DNA of 64,000 nt from Neurospora tetrasperma FGSC 2508 (taxonomy: Eukaryota > Ascomycota > Sordariomycetes > Sordariales > Sordariaceae): NCBI RefSeq assembly GCF_000213175.1, contig NW_009799179.1:1251713-1315712 (forward strand). The letters run 5' to 3'. A model generated the notes under the pieces. It had not been told where the DNA came from. It searched no databases and saw only the letters and a list, made by a program, of their open reading frames with translations. Position numbers and translations under genes: made by a program. This document shows, in pieces, positions 23,401-35,226 of the stretch; position 1 is the first letter of the stretch, and every line of letters starts with the position of its first letter.

Positions 23401-25137
23401 TAGTACCGTCTTCCTTCCTGGGTCGTCGCCCAGCTTCATCTTGAAGACAGCCAAGTCCAGTCCCAGGGTTCTGAGCCTACAGGGATCCGGTGTTCAAGCC
23501 ATGAGCTCTTTCCACACCGAAGGTTGCGAGCATGGCTTTATCTACGCCGATACCAACGGGATCGCTAGGGTGACACAAATTCCTACAGACAGCAGCTACG
23601 CCGAACTTGGTCTCTCCGTCAAGAAGATCCCCGTAGGAGTTGACACGCAGTCGGTGGCTTACCATCCGCCTACGCAGGCCTATGTGGTGGGCTGCAACGA
23701 CGTCGAGCCATTTGAGCTACCCAAAGACGACGATTACCACAAGGAATGGGCACGCGAGAATATCACGTTCAAGCCCATGGTTGATCGCGGCGTACTAAAA
23801 TTGCTTAGTGGGATCACTTGGACTGTCATCGACACCGTGGAGATGGAGCCGTGCGAGACAGTTCTTTGCGTCGAGACACTCAACCTTGAAGTGTCGGAGT
23901 CGACCAACGAGCGCAAACAGCTCATTGCTGTCGGCACCGCTCTCATCAAGGGCGAAGATCTTCCAACCAGAGGCCGCGTCTACGTCTTTGATATTGCCGA
24001 CGTCATCCCCGAGCCTGGCAAGCCTGAGACTAGTAAGAAGCTGAAGCTGGTCGCCAAGGAGGATATCCCGCGCGGCGCGGTCACAGCACTCTCCGAGGTG
24101 GGTACCCAAGGTCTGATGCTCGTCGCGCAGGGCCAAAAGTGTATGGTGCGCGGTCTCAAGGAAGACGGGACCCTCTTGCCCGTGGCGTTTATGGATATGA
24201 ACTGTTACGTCACGAGTGTCAAGGAGCTGCCCGGCACGGGACTCTGTCTGATGGCCGACGCCTTCAAGGGCGTGTGGTTCACGGGTTATACGGAAGAGCC
24301 TTACAAAATGATGCTATTCGGCAAGAGCTCCACTAGGATGGAGGTGTTGAATGCGGATTTCCTGCCTGATGGAAAGGAACTTTACATCGTGGCTAGCGAT
24401 GCAGATGGTCACATTCACATTCTGCAATTTGACCCCGAGCGTATGTATTCCCTCTTGTTCTGCTTCTCTTCTCCTTCTTCTCAAATCCACGAGCTAACAT
24501 ATCCTTTCCAGATCCCAAATCCCTCCAAGGCCATCTCCTCCTCCACCGCACAACCTTCAACACCGGCGCCCACCACCCCACTTCTTCCCTCCTCCTCCCC
24601 GCCGTCTACCCTAACCCCTCCTCCTTGTCTTCCAACTCGGAAGAAAACTCTCCACACATACTCCTCCTAGCCTCCCCTACTGGCGTCCTTGCCACCCTCC
24701 GCCCCCTTCAAGAGAACGCCTACCGCCGCCTTTCCTCTCTAGCAGTGCAACTTACTAACGGCCTCCCCCACCCGGCGGGCCTCAACCCCAAGGGCTACCG
24801 CCTGCCCTCACCATCCGCCTCGGCCAGCATGCAGCTGCCTGGCGTGGACGCAGGTATCGGCAGGAACATTGTCGACGGTAAAATCCTGGAGCGGTTCTTG
24901 GAGCTGGGGACGGGCAAACGGCAAGAAATGGCGGGACGGGCCGGGTACGTGGTTGGTACCGGTGCACATGGGGTCAATCCAGCGGGGAGTGGGAAGATGA
25001 TGGGAGGTGGTGGTGGGTTGAGTTTGGCGGGAGTGAGGTTGAACGGGTTGCATGGGCAGGAAGGAGGGATGGAGTGGGAGGAGGTCAGAGGGGAGTTGGG
25101 AGTGGTGCTCGGGTGGAGTGGGTTGGGCTATTTTTGA
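20433..25137 (+). CDS. cft1: CFT1/CPSF160, largest subunit of the cleavage and polyadenylation factor
   Basis: Nuclear RNA-binding scaffold of the cleavage and polyadenylation factor, which recognises the poly(A) signal and supports 3' end cleavage of pre-mRNA. Exons inferred: 20433-22533, 22593-22906, 22963-23136, 23192-24440 and 24512-25137, 1487 residues in all. Each of the four introns is 55-71 nt with CTAAC, CTGAC or ACTAAT branch sites, and all junctions keep frame. The N-terminus (MQCYTELTPPTAVTHS) and the MMS1-type beta-propeller region match fungal CFT1 proteins; the CPSF_A region covers roughly residues 1000-1480, with the family run FDPEHPKSLQGHLLLHRTTF across the last junction. 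A strongly acidic stretch rich in aspartate lies at about residues 485-505. The glycine-rich segment near the C-terminus (about 1420-1465) is probably a lineage-specific insert. Divergent from FAB1. Confidence 0.96.
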
Positions 25138-25646
25138 GGAGATATATAGACTGGGTTGCGGGTCATTGACGGATATGTTGAGAAGGGTCGGTAGGTGAAT
25201 GAACAAAAAGGAGTGGGTTGGGAATTAGTAGACAACGCATGGAAATTCGGCTGTAAATCATCTCAGTTGTTCTGATGTCTGCGGAGTTCATGGTATGAGA
25301 AACCAAAAAAAGGCATTCCCAAGTTTGCTCTGATGGCCAGGACAGGACATGACCTGTGTGTCTTTCCAATATCATGTCTGTCATTTCTTCTTCTTCTTCC
25401 TCCTCTCTTCAACTCTGCCATGATGTTCCCCAACATCGCCTTGCATCCATCCAATAAACCCGATCAGGCTGGACTCCGATTGTTTTCCACCAGCTATCAT
25501 GAAATCTGAGTACCTTTTCTTTCCATCGTATCTTGATTGGAAATCGCGTGTCCCGTCACTTCATTCAGTTCAGTTCAGTTGCCTTCAGCGGCACATCAAA
25601 TCAGAGCACAAGCTCTACAATAGGAAGGCGTGATCCGCCCATCCAT

Positions 25647-25670
25647 CCGCCCGTCCGCCCGTCCGCCCGT
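25647..25670. repeat. Three perfect 8-bp CCGCCCGT units
   Basis: Perfect tandem minisatellite in the 3' flank of CFT1; a shorter TGCAG triplet repeat follows at about 25687-25701. Confidence 0.85.
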
Positions 25671-28014
25671 TCCATTACTTAATCACTGCAGTGCAGTGCA
25701 GTGCTCGCTCAGTCTTTCCCGCGCCAGTGCCCAACTACCTACCCTAGGTATTCTCACGCCACGAACAAGGCAGTTAAGGTAGGTATGGTAGGTAAGTTGG
25801 TAGTTTCCACTTTTGATACAGCACTAGAAGAAGTAAGTACCAACCTTGTGTGCCCTGGTCTATCTAGATGGTCTTGGCTGCTCGAGAACATGGACCCCTT
25901 TTGACAAGTACATATTCTCAAAGATACCAGGTGGTACATCAGATCAGGTCGGTCTACCTGTCAGTTCCAACCTGGTAAGTTTGCCGCCCGGGTCCGGGTA
26001 AAGCTTCAGGTGGAGAAGGGCTTCTGCCCTGTCCATGGGATGCAAGTTGGATACAGTACGGTATCTTTATTCAGGGTGGTGTCGGTAATTGGTTTGGAGT
26101 GAGTGAGTGGGATGAGGATTGGAGGGAGGGAGGGCCAGTCCAGTCTCTCGGGAGAGACGCTCGCTCATAGAATGAGAAGGAATTCGCAAGAGGGAATACG
26201 AGAGTACCTACCGTATTCAGCCTGCAGAAGGTTTTCTGCAAGTATCATCATTGGCTCTAAAGCTACCTATCCACTTACAAGAGATGGAGTTGAGCATCAC
26301 CCATGCAGGAACACATGAAGAAAACAATGTTTCAAGGCACTTTTACAGTGTAGCCCTCCTGGTAATATAGCCTTGGGGCCTTATCAGAGTGCCCGAGTAT
26401 CCGAGGGTGGCTGTCCTGATTAAGGGGTAGCAGCCTCATGGGTTAATGAAATTGGAACTATGATTCTTCTCTTTATTCTTTTTTCAAACCGAAAGAGGTA
26501 AAGACTGTCGACGAGTAGACTCTGCCCTGGAGTGAGTATATCTGGAAAGTGAGGTTACCAACACCATATGAAATTGTCAAGGTGATGATCTGGAGAGAGA
26601 GGGAGATGGGCAGATAGGCAGGCAGGTAACACACACACCGATCTAGAAACTCAAGCATTATTGGTTTGAATTCGCATTCGCTTTCATTCTGGCGTCTTCC
26701 CGCTTGTTCCTTTCCACAAACGCGAAACATTCTTGCCTTGGTGACCGTGCAATTGATGAGTGACTGTGCTGAGTACCTAGAGGCAGTAGCAGGCAAGTGA
26801 TGTAACTACAGATGCATTCAATCTATTGCTCTGTCATGAAACGACCTAGTTACCTCCCACGTCTAGGACTCCTCCTACTGTATCTAGATGCAGGTACGAG
26901 GCATGCGGACATTGGGTTCATTTGGGAGTAGACCAAGGGGAAGAGAGAGAAAGGGAGGGGGGGAAGAAGATGATGAAACTCGAACGATGCGTGATTCATC
27001 ACGCATGAGGGAGTGAATGCTTTTCTCATACATGTCGTCACCATGTCACAGTCCGAACTGTTTGTTCACCACTCACTTCGCGAATTGACCAATGTGAATA
27101 CATCTACTGAAATCAGTCTGGTCCAGTCTTCACTCAAAGACAGGGGAAGGTTGATTTACCCCCTTCCGGTCCGTCAACGGCACGGTAGTGCTGCAATTCC
27201 AAGTTCCAATCTGTTGGTACTTCTTGATGATGATGATGATGACCATGAACGAGCCTGTCACGCACAGCCCGAAGCACCTCCTGCCCTGAGTTGAGTGACG
27301 GTAGTGTGCCCCTAAATGGAGTGATGGGTCGAGCGAAGTGAGGGAGTGTCGAGTGTGTGAAGCGAGTAAAAGTGAGGGAGCAAGACTAAGGTGATGTGAT
27401 TTCCATCATGCAGTTTGCAGTTCATCCACCTCTGGCCAGCAGTTAGTGGTTTGCCTCACTGGACACTCCCTCAGAACGTGACGGTAATAATATGGGTGGT
27501 GGTGGTTTTGTTGACTTTGATGATGATGCCGTGCGTATGCACTCAGTAAACATCAACAGTGAGGGATAGCACTGTACCCGAAACTGTACCTCACATATTC
27601 GAAGGTGGCTCAGCAACTCATCGACATCAGAAATATTCACGGCACTATCAAAACTCGTTGCGCGTTGTCACGGTGGTCGCATCGAGGTCGACCACCCGGT
27701 GCGGCATTGTTGTCATTGATTGTAGATCATCGTTGTGGTTATAATCATGAGTGCGGTAATGTGTGCGGTTGTCGTAGTGTAAGTTCGGAGGCAGTCAGTC
27801 GGTGTGACCGGGGTCCTACCGTGGACCGTGGTCGGGTCATGCAGCATGCGGCCGGACTGCGGAGACCGTGAGGCCGACCGGGTCGGTGGAATGGGCCGCA
27901 TCGCATCGCCCCGGCGGCCGGCATTGCATTCGGCTGCGGCGCAGACTGTTCCACCCCTGCCTGTGCGTGCTCCCTCTTTTTCTTTCTTTGTGTTTTCCAT
28001 TTTTCTTCTTCTTC

Positions 28015-28035
28015 TTTTTTTTTTTTTTTTTTTTT
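28015..28035. repeat. 21-nt poly-T run
   Basis: Uninterrupted T run preceded by CTT-rich sequence. Confidence 0.9.
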
Positions 28036-29052
28036 CTTCCTCGCATCTTCCGTCAGCGACGACCCTGACTAGTACACTACCTAGAAACAAAAACAGGCCT
28101 GTGCGCAATTTCAAAATATTTGTACTCCTCGGAAATGAAGCCGTCAGTTCAAAATCTGACGTAGTATTTTTGCAACTCGGCACCCGTTCACCCGTTTCCC
28201 CGTCCACGGTGAGGTAGCAGCAGTCCATGGGTTGGGAGGCAAACAAGGGTGGAAAAGTGTTCGCGGAAGAAGCATTCATTGACGCGAGGTCACTCACGTG
28301 ACTCGATAAAGTACCGACAGTTTGGCTCTGTGGCTTGGGCACCTATGTGGGCCGAGCGCAATGTCTTTTCCAAAATGAAGAAGAATCCAATCACAAGATT
28401 GCACTGTATTGTATTCCACAGGCTTACCCCCCAGCGTTTACCCCTCTGAGACACACCCATTGCTAGGCAGCTCGTCTTGGCGGCTCTCATTCTGGTCTTC
28501 TTGACATGCAACCGTTGTTAACTGTTGTTCAGCACCCATGTCCCGGGGAACTTAACCATAATCCCAAATGTCTTGCGTACTACTTGTTTTGTGAGCGCTG
28601 GGTACTGGAATGCTACGCTGGTCCTTCCGGGCGGGACATACCGGTTACCGGTCGTGCCATTGAACGAAATCTCAAGGCGAAGAGTGATTTGGGGTTTTCT
28701 TATCGATTTGTTTTTGCCGGCCGGGAGAATCTGGTGCCGTTCAGGTGGCTTACCCGCTCGCTCATACCGAACTTCACTTTGTTCCATGTGGCTTGCAACT
28801 AGTCTCTGAGGCGTAAAGCTAGGTGAGAGGCGTTAGAAAGAATAATAAAGAAAAGATCAAACACACCCGGTCTGGAAGTCGGCCAGTCCGTAATGACGGG
28901 ATGCTTATCACGCCATCACGGAGTATCATCTGTTCCGGATGCACTGACAAGCAGAAGTGTGACGGCATTCTGAATTCTACTTAGTGTGAAACCCACTTGT
29001 CTCTAATAAGGACTGGAGTCCGGCCTTACCAAATGAGAACGACTAAGCCCGG

Positions 29053-29075
29053 TTTTTTTTTTTTTTTTTTTTTTT
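29053..29075. repeat. 23-nt poly-T run
   Basis: Uninterrupted T run in the gene-poor interval. Confidence 0.9.
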
Positions 29076-32000
29076 CTTCGCTGCCCTTCTTTGCGAGCAG
29101 GTTGTAGGGTATGGCGTGGAAGGAGAAAGAAGTTAGAGTGAACTGTTCGTCAAAAAAGTAGACCCCCCCCTTGCGCCGCGGATAGCACTGGCACGACATT
29201 AAACCAAGATGGGATCAGCGATGATCTCGCTAACTGCCAGTTCCGCGTCCACATCCCATTCCTGACTTCCCCGACTCCCTGATCCCTTCCAGTGCCCCTC
29301 TAGCATTTATCGCTTTGCCCATTTCGGCCATGTTCACAACATTTGAAATCAGACAACGACAACGGCGGAGACGCAGCCGGGCCGGGCGGGGCAGTCGTCG
29401 TCGGGGCGGGGGCGGCTGACTGAACCTAGAGGTATGCAAAAGCGTAACCTCTTTTTGGCCGGCTTAGCGTGTTGGTATCCGAATTGCCGGGGCCCGATTG
29501 GCTGGTTTGGGGTCTGGTGCGACTAAGCTCAAGCCACTCGCGCTTAACTCATCGAATGAAACGGATTGCCTACTCTCGTCACAAGGTTTGGCCCCATCTT
29601 TGCTCTCCCAGCGGGTGGTCAATGTTACCCCAAGTTTGCGCGATGCCGCCCTCTGTTCACCAACTTCCTGCTCTGAAAGGAAAGTCGAACTAGGCTCGGG
29701 CAGCAATAATCGGACCTAGATGATCGACTATCGTTGTTGGTGACGATGATGGGGAAGTTGTATACATTGTGGTGCATTGCGATGAGGCGGTATCCGCTCC
29801 AGTTGATTGCGAGTGAGGTTTGCGAGACGAGGTGACGTTGGGATTGGCTTGTCGCGGCCAGGATTATTTGTCTGGGGCTGATAGACGTTAATGCAGCTCA
29901 ATCTGGGGCCACAGACGCAAAAGAGAGGCACAGACAGCCTCCTGCTGGGGTTGAATAACTATGTACACCCCCTGACTATAAGGCCGACCTCGCTCAGATC
30001 AATCGACTTGAGTGATTCGCCCTGCTGGAATAGGCAAGTGTCGAATGTGTGCTCTCCAAGGCTAGCCCATTCCACTCCTACAGAGATTGAGCCTAGTAGC
30101 GTCGTCAAAAATAACAAAGGGAGGATCGATTTGCATCATCGGGACAGGGTTGGCATTGCGTCCACCAGGGCACGCGAGAGAATATTCCTCGCTTGTTTCT
30201 TAGCCAGTGATGTCAATACCAATTCCCATGCATTTCGCAATGATCTTGACGCAATGTGGCACAACCAACCTACTGTTATCAGTTTAGACGGTAATCTCGT
30301 TTCTTTTCCATCGGGCATCTCTTTCCAGAACGACATCTCCCTCTGGTCCATTTACGGGCATAAGGAAGCAGGCGTACCCCCCAAAACACTAGACCATGTC
30401 CAACATGGGTTCACAATCCAAAGCAGGGCCGCCGGACATCGCGCCGGTCAAAAGTATCGGGTAGGGTATGCCACTACTGATGATTGTCGTTCATCCCATA
30501 CTCAAACCCGGACCAACCCATCCCACCTAGGCTCTGTATAGTCAGGTACCAGTGTGCCAGATGTACATTTGGTAATGATCGAGGGGTTCAAAGAAACAGC
30601 GCAAGAAAATCATCAAGGTTTCAGCCAACATCCGGTGGCACAGCGAAAAGCGAGTCGGATAACGGGTGGACAAAACAAGAGATCAAACGACCGTTCAAGC
30701 CAAGAAAAAGAAAAGGAGGGGGGTTCAAACCCTTGCCCCGAGCTGTGAATGTCTGGCTTCATGTTGTGAAGCACAAGGTTATGTGCATAGGCTGCTTGCT
30801 TGATCTGCCATGGCGCAAACTGTTGTCCTTCCTAGAGTAGAACGGAGTATGACACTGGACGCCTCATCAGGCATTGTCGACAAAGATTGTGACATGTTGA
30901 TGCCAGGAAATGCCCACCCTCCTGTTGTATGTATCACGGGACTCGGATCCGGCGCGAGTAAGAGGAGAAACCGTTTCTGTCTTTTTGCCCAGCCAGCATC
31001 ATGTCATCAAGGGATGCATGCCGCAACCTGTGCGTGCGGGAAAGGCTTCCCGTCTGCCGTCCGGCTTACGGCGGCGCGCGATGTGCGGTGCGGGGGTAAA
31101 GAATCATAGTGCCAACCTACCTACCTCTGGGCATCGCAAGGTACGCGGTGCGGTGCTTTACATGTGTTGGCGTACCCCGGTGGAGATGTGTTGTGCAAAA
31201 TGGAGTCGGCAGCCATAGCTCGTAACAGACACAGTATGTGACGATACTGTACGGCATACTGGGGGCCATAAACGGGGGCCATGGCGGGAACGGCCACACC
31301 AAACGTTGAAGTATACAGCACGGCTGGTGATACTGGCATCAGATCAGGCACTACAGGTGCTTGTGACTTTTGCAGTGGTGTGCTTGCTGAAAGCGTTCGT
31401 GATGGCGGCATCTGCACTATCAGCGGAGTCGTCACGTCTGTGGTGACATGGCCGGCCGAAGGACATAATCCCTTTGCGCGATAGGTGCACTGCATCATCA
31501 CATAGCAACGAGTTGCCTAAGATGGCTCGTATTGCTGCGACTTTCCTACGCCGCTACCGCTATGGGCAATCGGAAAATGCAACGTTTTCCCAGATAGTCG
31601 GTAGATGTTTGGGCTTGTGAACATGGCCTTGAGTTGTTGGCCATGTTCGGCGGGGTAGGACATCGCTTGCGCTTGCGGCTTATCCTCGTTTAGATTTATC
31701 GCCATGCTGCTGGAAGCTATCTCCACTCGATGAAGTCTCCCCTTCGCGACCGCGATTATGACTCGGTGATAAATCATAGGTCTACGGCTGTGTTCTGGGG
31801 AGAACAACCTGATCAGGATTGGACCGCGGTGCGAAGAGAGACACAGTGGTCAGCAGGACGTCGAAACATGCATCTGAGTGTCCCTTTGTTTGCGGCGAAG
31901 GAGTAGGTTGGAGGACCAAGGAGTGGCGGGGATGTGGTTCGTTCATTGCTGGAAAAACAAGTGGTGGCTGCATACGTTGATCTCCCTTGGGCTTAGAGTG

Positions 32001-34797
32001 AAGGATTTCTCGTTTGCCTTTCCAGTGCCGGTGCGCGTCGGGGTCCGTCGTACAAAGAGTGCCGTATAGATGCCGTTGAGTGTGCGAGTCCGGGTCCAAG
32101 AAGTTCCTTGAAAAGTGATGTTTTGTGGAAAGTATGGGCCGAGTCGCGGAAGAGGTGGTTGAAAAGAGTAAGCGGAAAACGATTGGGCCAACAAAAGTCG
32201 GCTTGCTCGCGCCTACGCTACGCAAAAGTGGATTCCTGCGGCTATTGCCAACCCCACACTTGCTCAATGTGTACTAGTGGCACATAGCGGGGGAAGTACC
32301 TACAGTAGTACCTAGTAGTAGTGTAGCCAGCCCACTTTGTTCTTTTGTCCACTACTATCAAAACGCTCAGGTCATCGGGCAATTTGCATTAATTCAACTT
32401 TGACGCTGCGGACTGGGAAGTGCAAAGCGGTATTTTGATGCGGGTACCGGCAAGTATTGGCAGCATCCCACGGCTCCTTCCCGCATCGGATCTTTGGACC
32501 TCGGAGGCTCCCCTTGTTGGAGCACCCCCTCTCCCCTCCACCTTGACTGCATCGCATCGCTCCTTCCTATTACCTGACTAATAGGTTGTTTCCAGGTCGG
32601 TTGGGTGATAGATAAAGTGAAAATTGAAAAAAAATGGACCAGGCACGGGACTGAAGATTTTCTCACATGCCCTGTCTCACCCGGGTTCAATTAGGAAGGA
32701 AGGCCCCCAAGATGCACACCAACACATGACAGAACATGCCTGCGTCTTCTGCGTCTTCTGCGTCTATCTGCCTGGGCGTCTGGCCGCGGCTTTCCAAGGC
32801 CACACATTGGGCAACTGCCGCGCCATCGGCCCGCGTTAGCTGGCCAACAAACAGTCGCTGAGGTGGTTCGATGTAAGCATGGATTTGGGGGTTAGTGTTG
32901 AACTGGCAATAGGTATCACTCATAGGCTGAATATCAGGTCGACACAGACCCAGTCAAGAAGTTTGATGATGTTGTCAGAGACTTCTTGTCTTGGGGTGCA
33001 GTAGGAGGCGTGATTCCAATAGTAAGGTGGAGAGGTTTGCTATCGTCTACCTAGGCGAAGACAGAGTGCTGCTGGTGATGTGATTATGCAGGGAGTTGGC
33101 AACGTCGTCTAAGGGCAGTGATCGCTGGGTTTTGGCCCTCGAGACGATGTCTAAGGCAAAGATGAGCTATGGAAGTAGTAGGCCAATGATCCTGCTACAC
33201 GTCCGGTGTCAGGGAGCCTCCTCAAAATCCCAAAAGAGATGAGGGAGGTTTGAAAGCGGCTGGAAGATGATGAGAATAGGGTCGAGGCAAACACTCCTCC
33301 CTCTCGCACACAGCACGGGAGTTCTCAGAATGCACTATTCCGGCATGGAAACCACAACATCAAACACAGCAGGTCAGAACAACATGGCACGCCAGGTCCT
33401 CCATAATTGTCACTTGTCAACACGAGCTTTGCCAAAGTCTCACAAGACGCTCGCTTGCTTCCGGCTTCTCTTTGCCAGAGGTGATTCAGCATGTGGTTGG
33501 AGTGTGACAAGCAACACATGGACAAACATGCACATGTACAACAACATGCGGGCAGAGCTGTCTTGTCACGGAGAATTTCTTGACAAGCGGAGGTTTCTTT
33601 CGAACGCTGTCCGCAGCTGCGGTACTACAAGACGGATAGCCTCAATTTGAACTCGGTAAATATTACGTTGCCCCGTTTACTTTCGATGCAAGGATATTAT
33701 GCAGGCAATTGTCAACAATTGGCTACTTAGGTGGGTGGTTGAAGACAAGCAGGGGGGCGGCCAGCTTGTAACCCTAACCCGCTTGGAACTCTGCCTGGCC
33801 AGGTCGAATCAGGCCAGGCCTGGCGACTTACACGACCTGAGGCCGGCCGCAGACCGGACCCTGCAGCCGAAAACGGCAGAACCATAAGGCATTCTTCTAA
33901 CAGACTCCAACTCCTCGGACTACCTTGGCTGATGTTTGCTATTGCGAAAGTCCAACAACCTTGGAGGCTTTCGTGTTCACGAGTTGTAGGTCGGCGCGAT
34001 GCCAGAAATACGCTTACATAGAGGGTTAGCAGGTTGTATGTGGCATACGTGTACGCCAGTAGTGACTACCTCTACTGTGTATATTCCTTGCGATATTAGC
34101 GATGGCACAGCAGCAAGCGACGCGGGAACGGCGTCTGAAGGCAATACTTTGCTTTCTGATCGGATCATACGGTCCGGGCCGCTAACAATTTGCGCACTTT
34201 GACCGTTGGTTTCCTTCAAAGGGGAAGGGGAAATGTGACTACTGCAAAAAGCTGGACTTGTCGGCAAAAAGCGCAGAGAAATGAAGAATAACTGGTCATG
34301 CTACCAAAATCTCAGGCTTATGATACGTTTCAGATCAGGGATAACAAGTAGGAAAGATTTACAGAAGCTACGAGTTTGAATTTGGGACAATTAGACAAGT
34401 GAATTGCGAATGAAAAGCGAAACAAAAACAAATCTGGCCAGATACAAAAAATATGTGCAAAGGAGAAAAGTAAAGAAAAACATGGAAATAAGAAAGCCGC
34501 CGCCCGGTTTCCTTCGTACACAAGGAGTTCAGCGCCAGAAAAGCCCGATTCTTGGACCAGCCGAGAAATTAGCCAAGGCCTGACTCCCGTCCAACGCCCA
34601 CATCTTCTACCAGTGCTTGTCCTCCCCCATCACCACCCAGTGTGCCTTTGAAACTTTGAAGCCGGCAATGGATTGCGCAAATGTGTGCCAAGAGGTTGAT
34701 AATAATTGCCCAAAGATAGAAAGGCGGAAGTGCTGCGTATTCGGGAGGTTCTGAAGGGTTGTCGTTCCGTGCTTGTTGATTCAGGGATGCTAATCAT

Positions 34798-34852
34798 CTG
34801 CAAGACATTGGTCAGAAAAGTTTATGTAGCGGTAGATGAGAGACCAACGTAC
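34798..34852 (-). other. Probable 3' untranslated-region intron of the small cysteine-rich gene
   Basis: Minus-strand intron signature of 55 nt: donor GTACGT, branch TCTGAC and acceptor TTGCAG. It lies 41 nt beyond the TGA of the 52-residue frame, so splicing would be in the trailer. The alternative is a misjudged coding end. The spacing is near the distance at which exon junctions can trigger nonsense-mediated decay. Confidence 0.4.
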
Positions 34853-34893
34853 GAGAGTAGCTCCTGTTTGTATCATATCACGACTCCGCGCTA

Positions 34894-35052
34894 TCAATGC
34901 TGTCCGCAGTCGCCTTCCGCCGTGTGGACAACCTCCTTTACAGGACCGTCAGGGCAAGTGCTGCTTCCTGACCCTTTCTTGGAGGCACAATCAACTGGAT
35001 CCTTCTTGACATGCGCGCAAGCAGTGAAGCGGGTGATGTAGACGGTGCACAT
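34894..35052 (-). CDS. Small cysteine-rich protein, 52 residues
   Basis: ATG 35052 to TGA 34894 encodes 52 residues starting MCTVYITRFTACAHVKK, with five cysteines and a CxH pair. It resembles the many small fungal proteins that begin MCT or MCK and carry a CGH-like element, whose role is unknown. There is no signal peptide, so it is probably not secreted by the usual route. Support for a real gene: TATATAAA on the minus strand at 35219-35226, a pyrimidine-rich leader, an A-rich start context (GCAAAAATG), C-ending codon preference in the first codons, and an intron signature just downstream. It is isolated in a gene-poor region. I cannot name a family with certainty. Confidence 0.6.
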   Translation of the reverse strand: MCTVYITRFTACAHVKKDPVDCASKKGSGSSTCPDGPVKEVVHTAEGDCGQH

Positions 35053-35218
35053 TTTTGCGGTTGATGAAAGTTTGGATCAAAGGACGAGAAGGAGGTAATG
35101 ACTACACGTCAGATTGTGTTGGATCGAAGATGGAGGCTGTTGCGTAGATGTAGAGAAGAGGTGGCGAGTGTGATGGGATGATGGGAGTAAAGTGAAGACA
35201 AGATGGTATGGACGAGTG

Positions 35219-35226
35219 TTTATATA
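35219..35226 (-). promoter_or_regulatory. TATATAAA box of the small cysteine-rich gene
   Basis: Minus strand reads TATATAAA, followed by a CT-rich leader and the ATG 167 nt downstream. Good match to fungal core promoters of inducible genes. Confidence 0.5.

Larger units (their letters stand above)
25138..34893. other. Gene-poor interval, first part
   Basis: Nearly 10 kb between CFT1 and the small cysteine-rich gene. No frame shows clear family features. It holds T runs at 28015-28035 and 29053-29075, an 8-bp triplet repeat at 25647-25670, GAT repeats near 27225-27243, and two telomere-type units at 33769-33780. Weak candidates that I do not annotate as genes are a 78-codon minus frame at 32687-32923 with three 9-bp units encoding DAE, and a frame from ATG 33331 to 33650 (+). 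Base composition is moderate, not the AT-rich pattern expected for mutated transposons. Confidence 0.5.

Noticed and set aside
29891-30541. 216-codon plus frame
   Set aside because: Long but of random composition, with no biased codons, no leader and no recognisable motif.
31040-31080. GGCTTCCCGTC motif like dispersed fungal 5S rRNA
   Set aside because: The flanking 5S sequence, including the internal control region and the 3' half, is absent.
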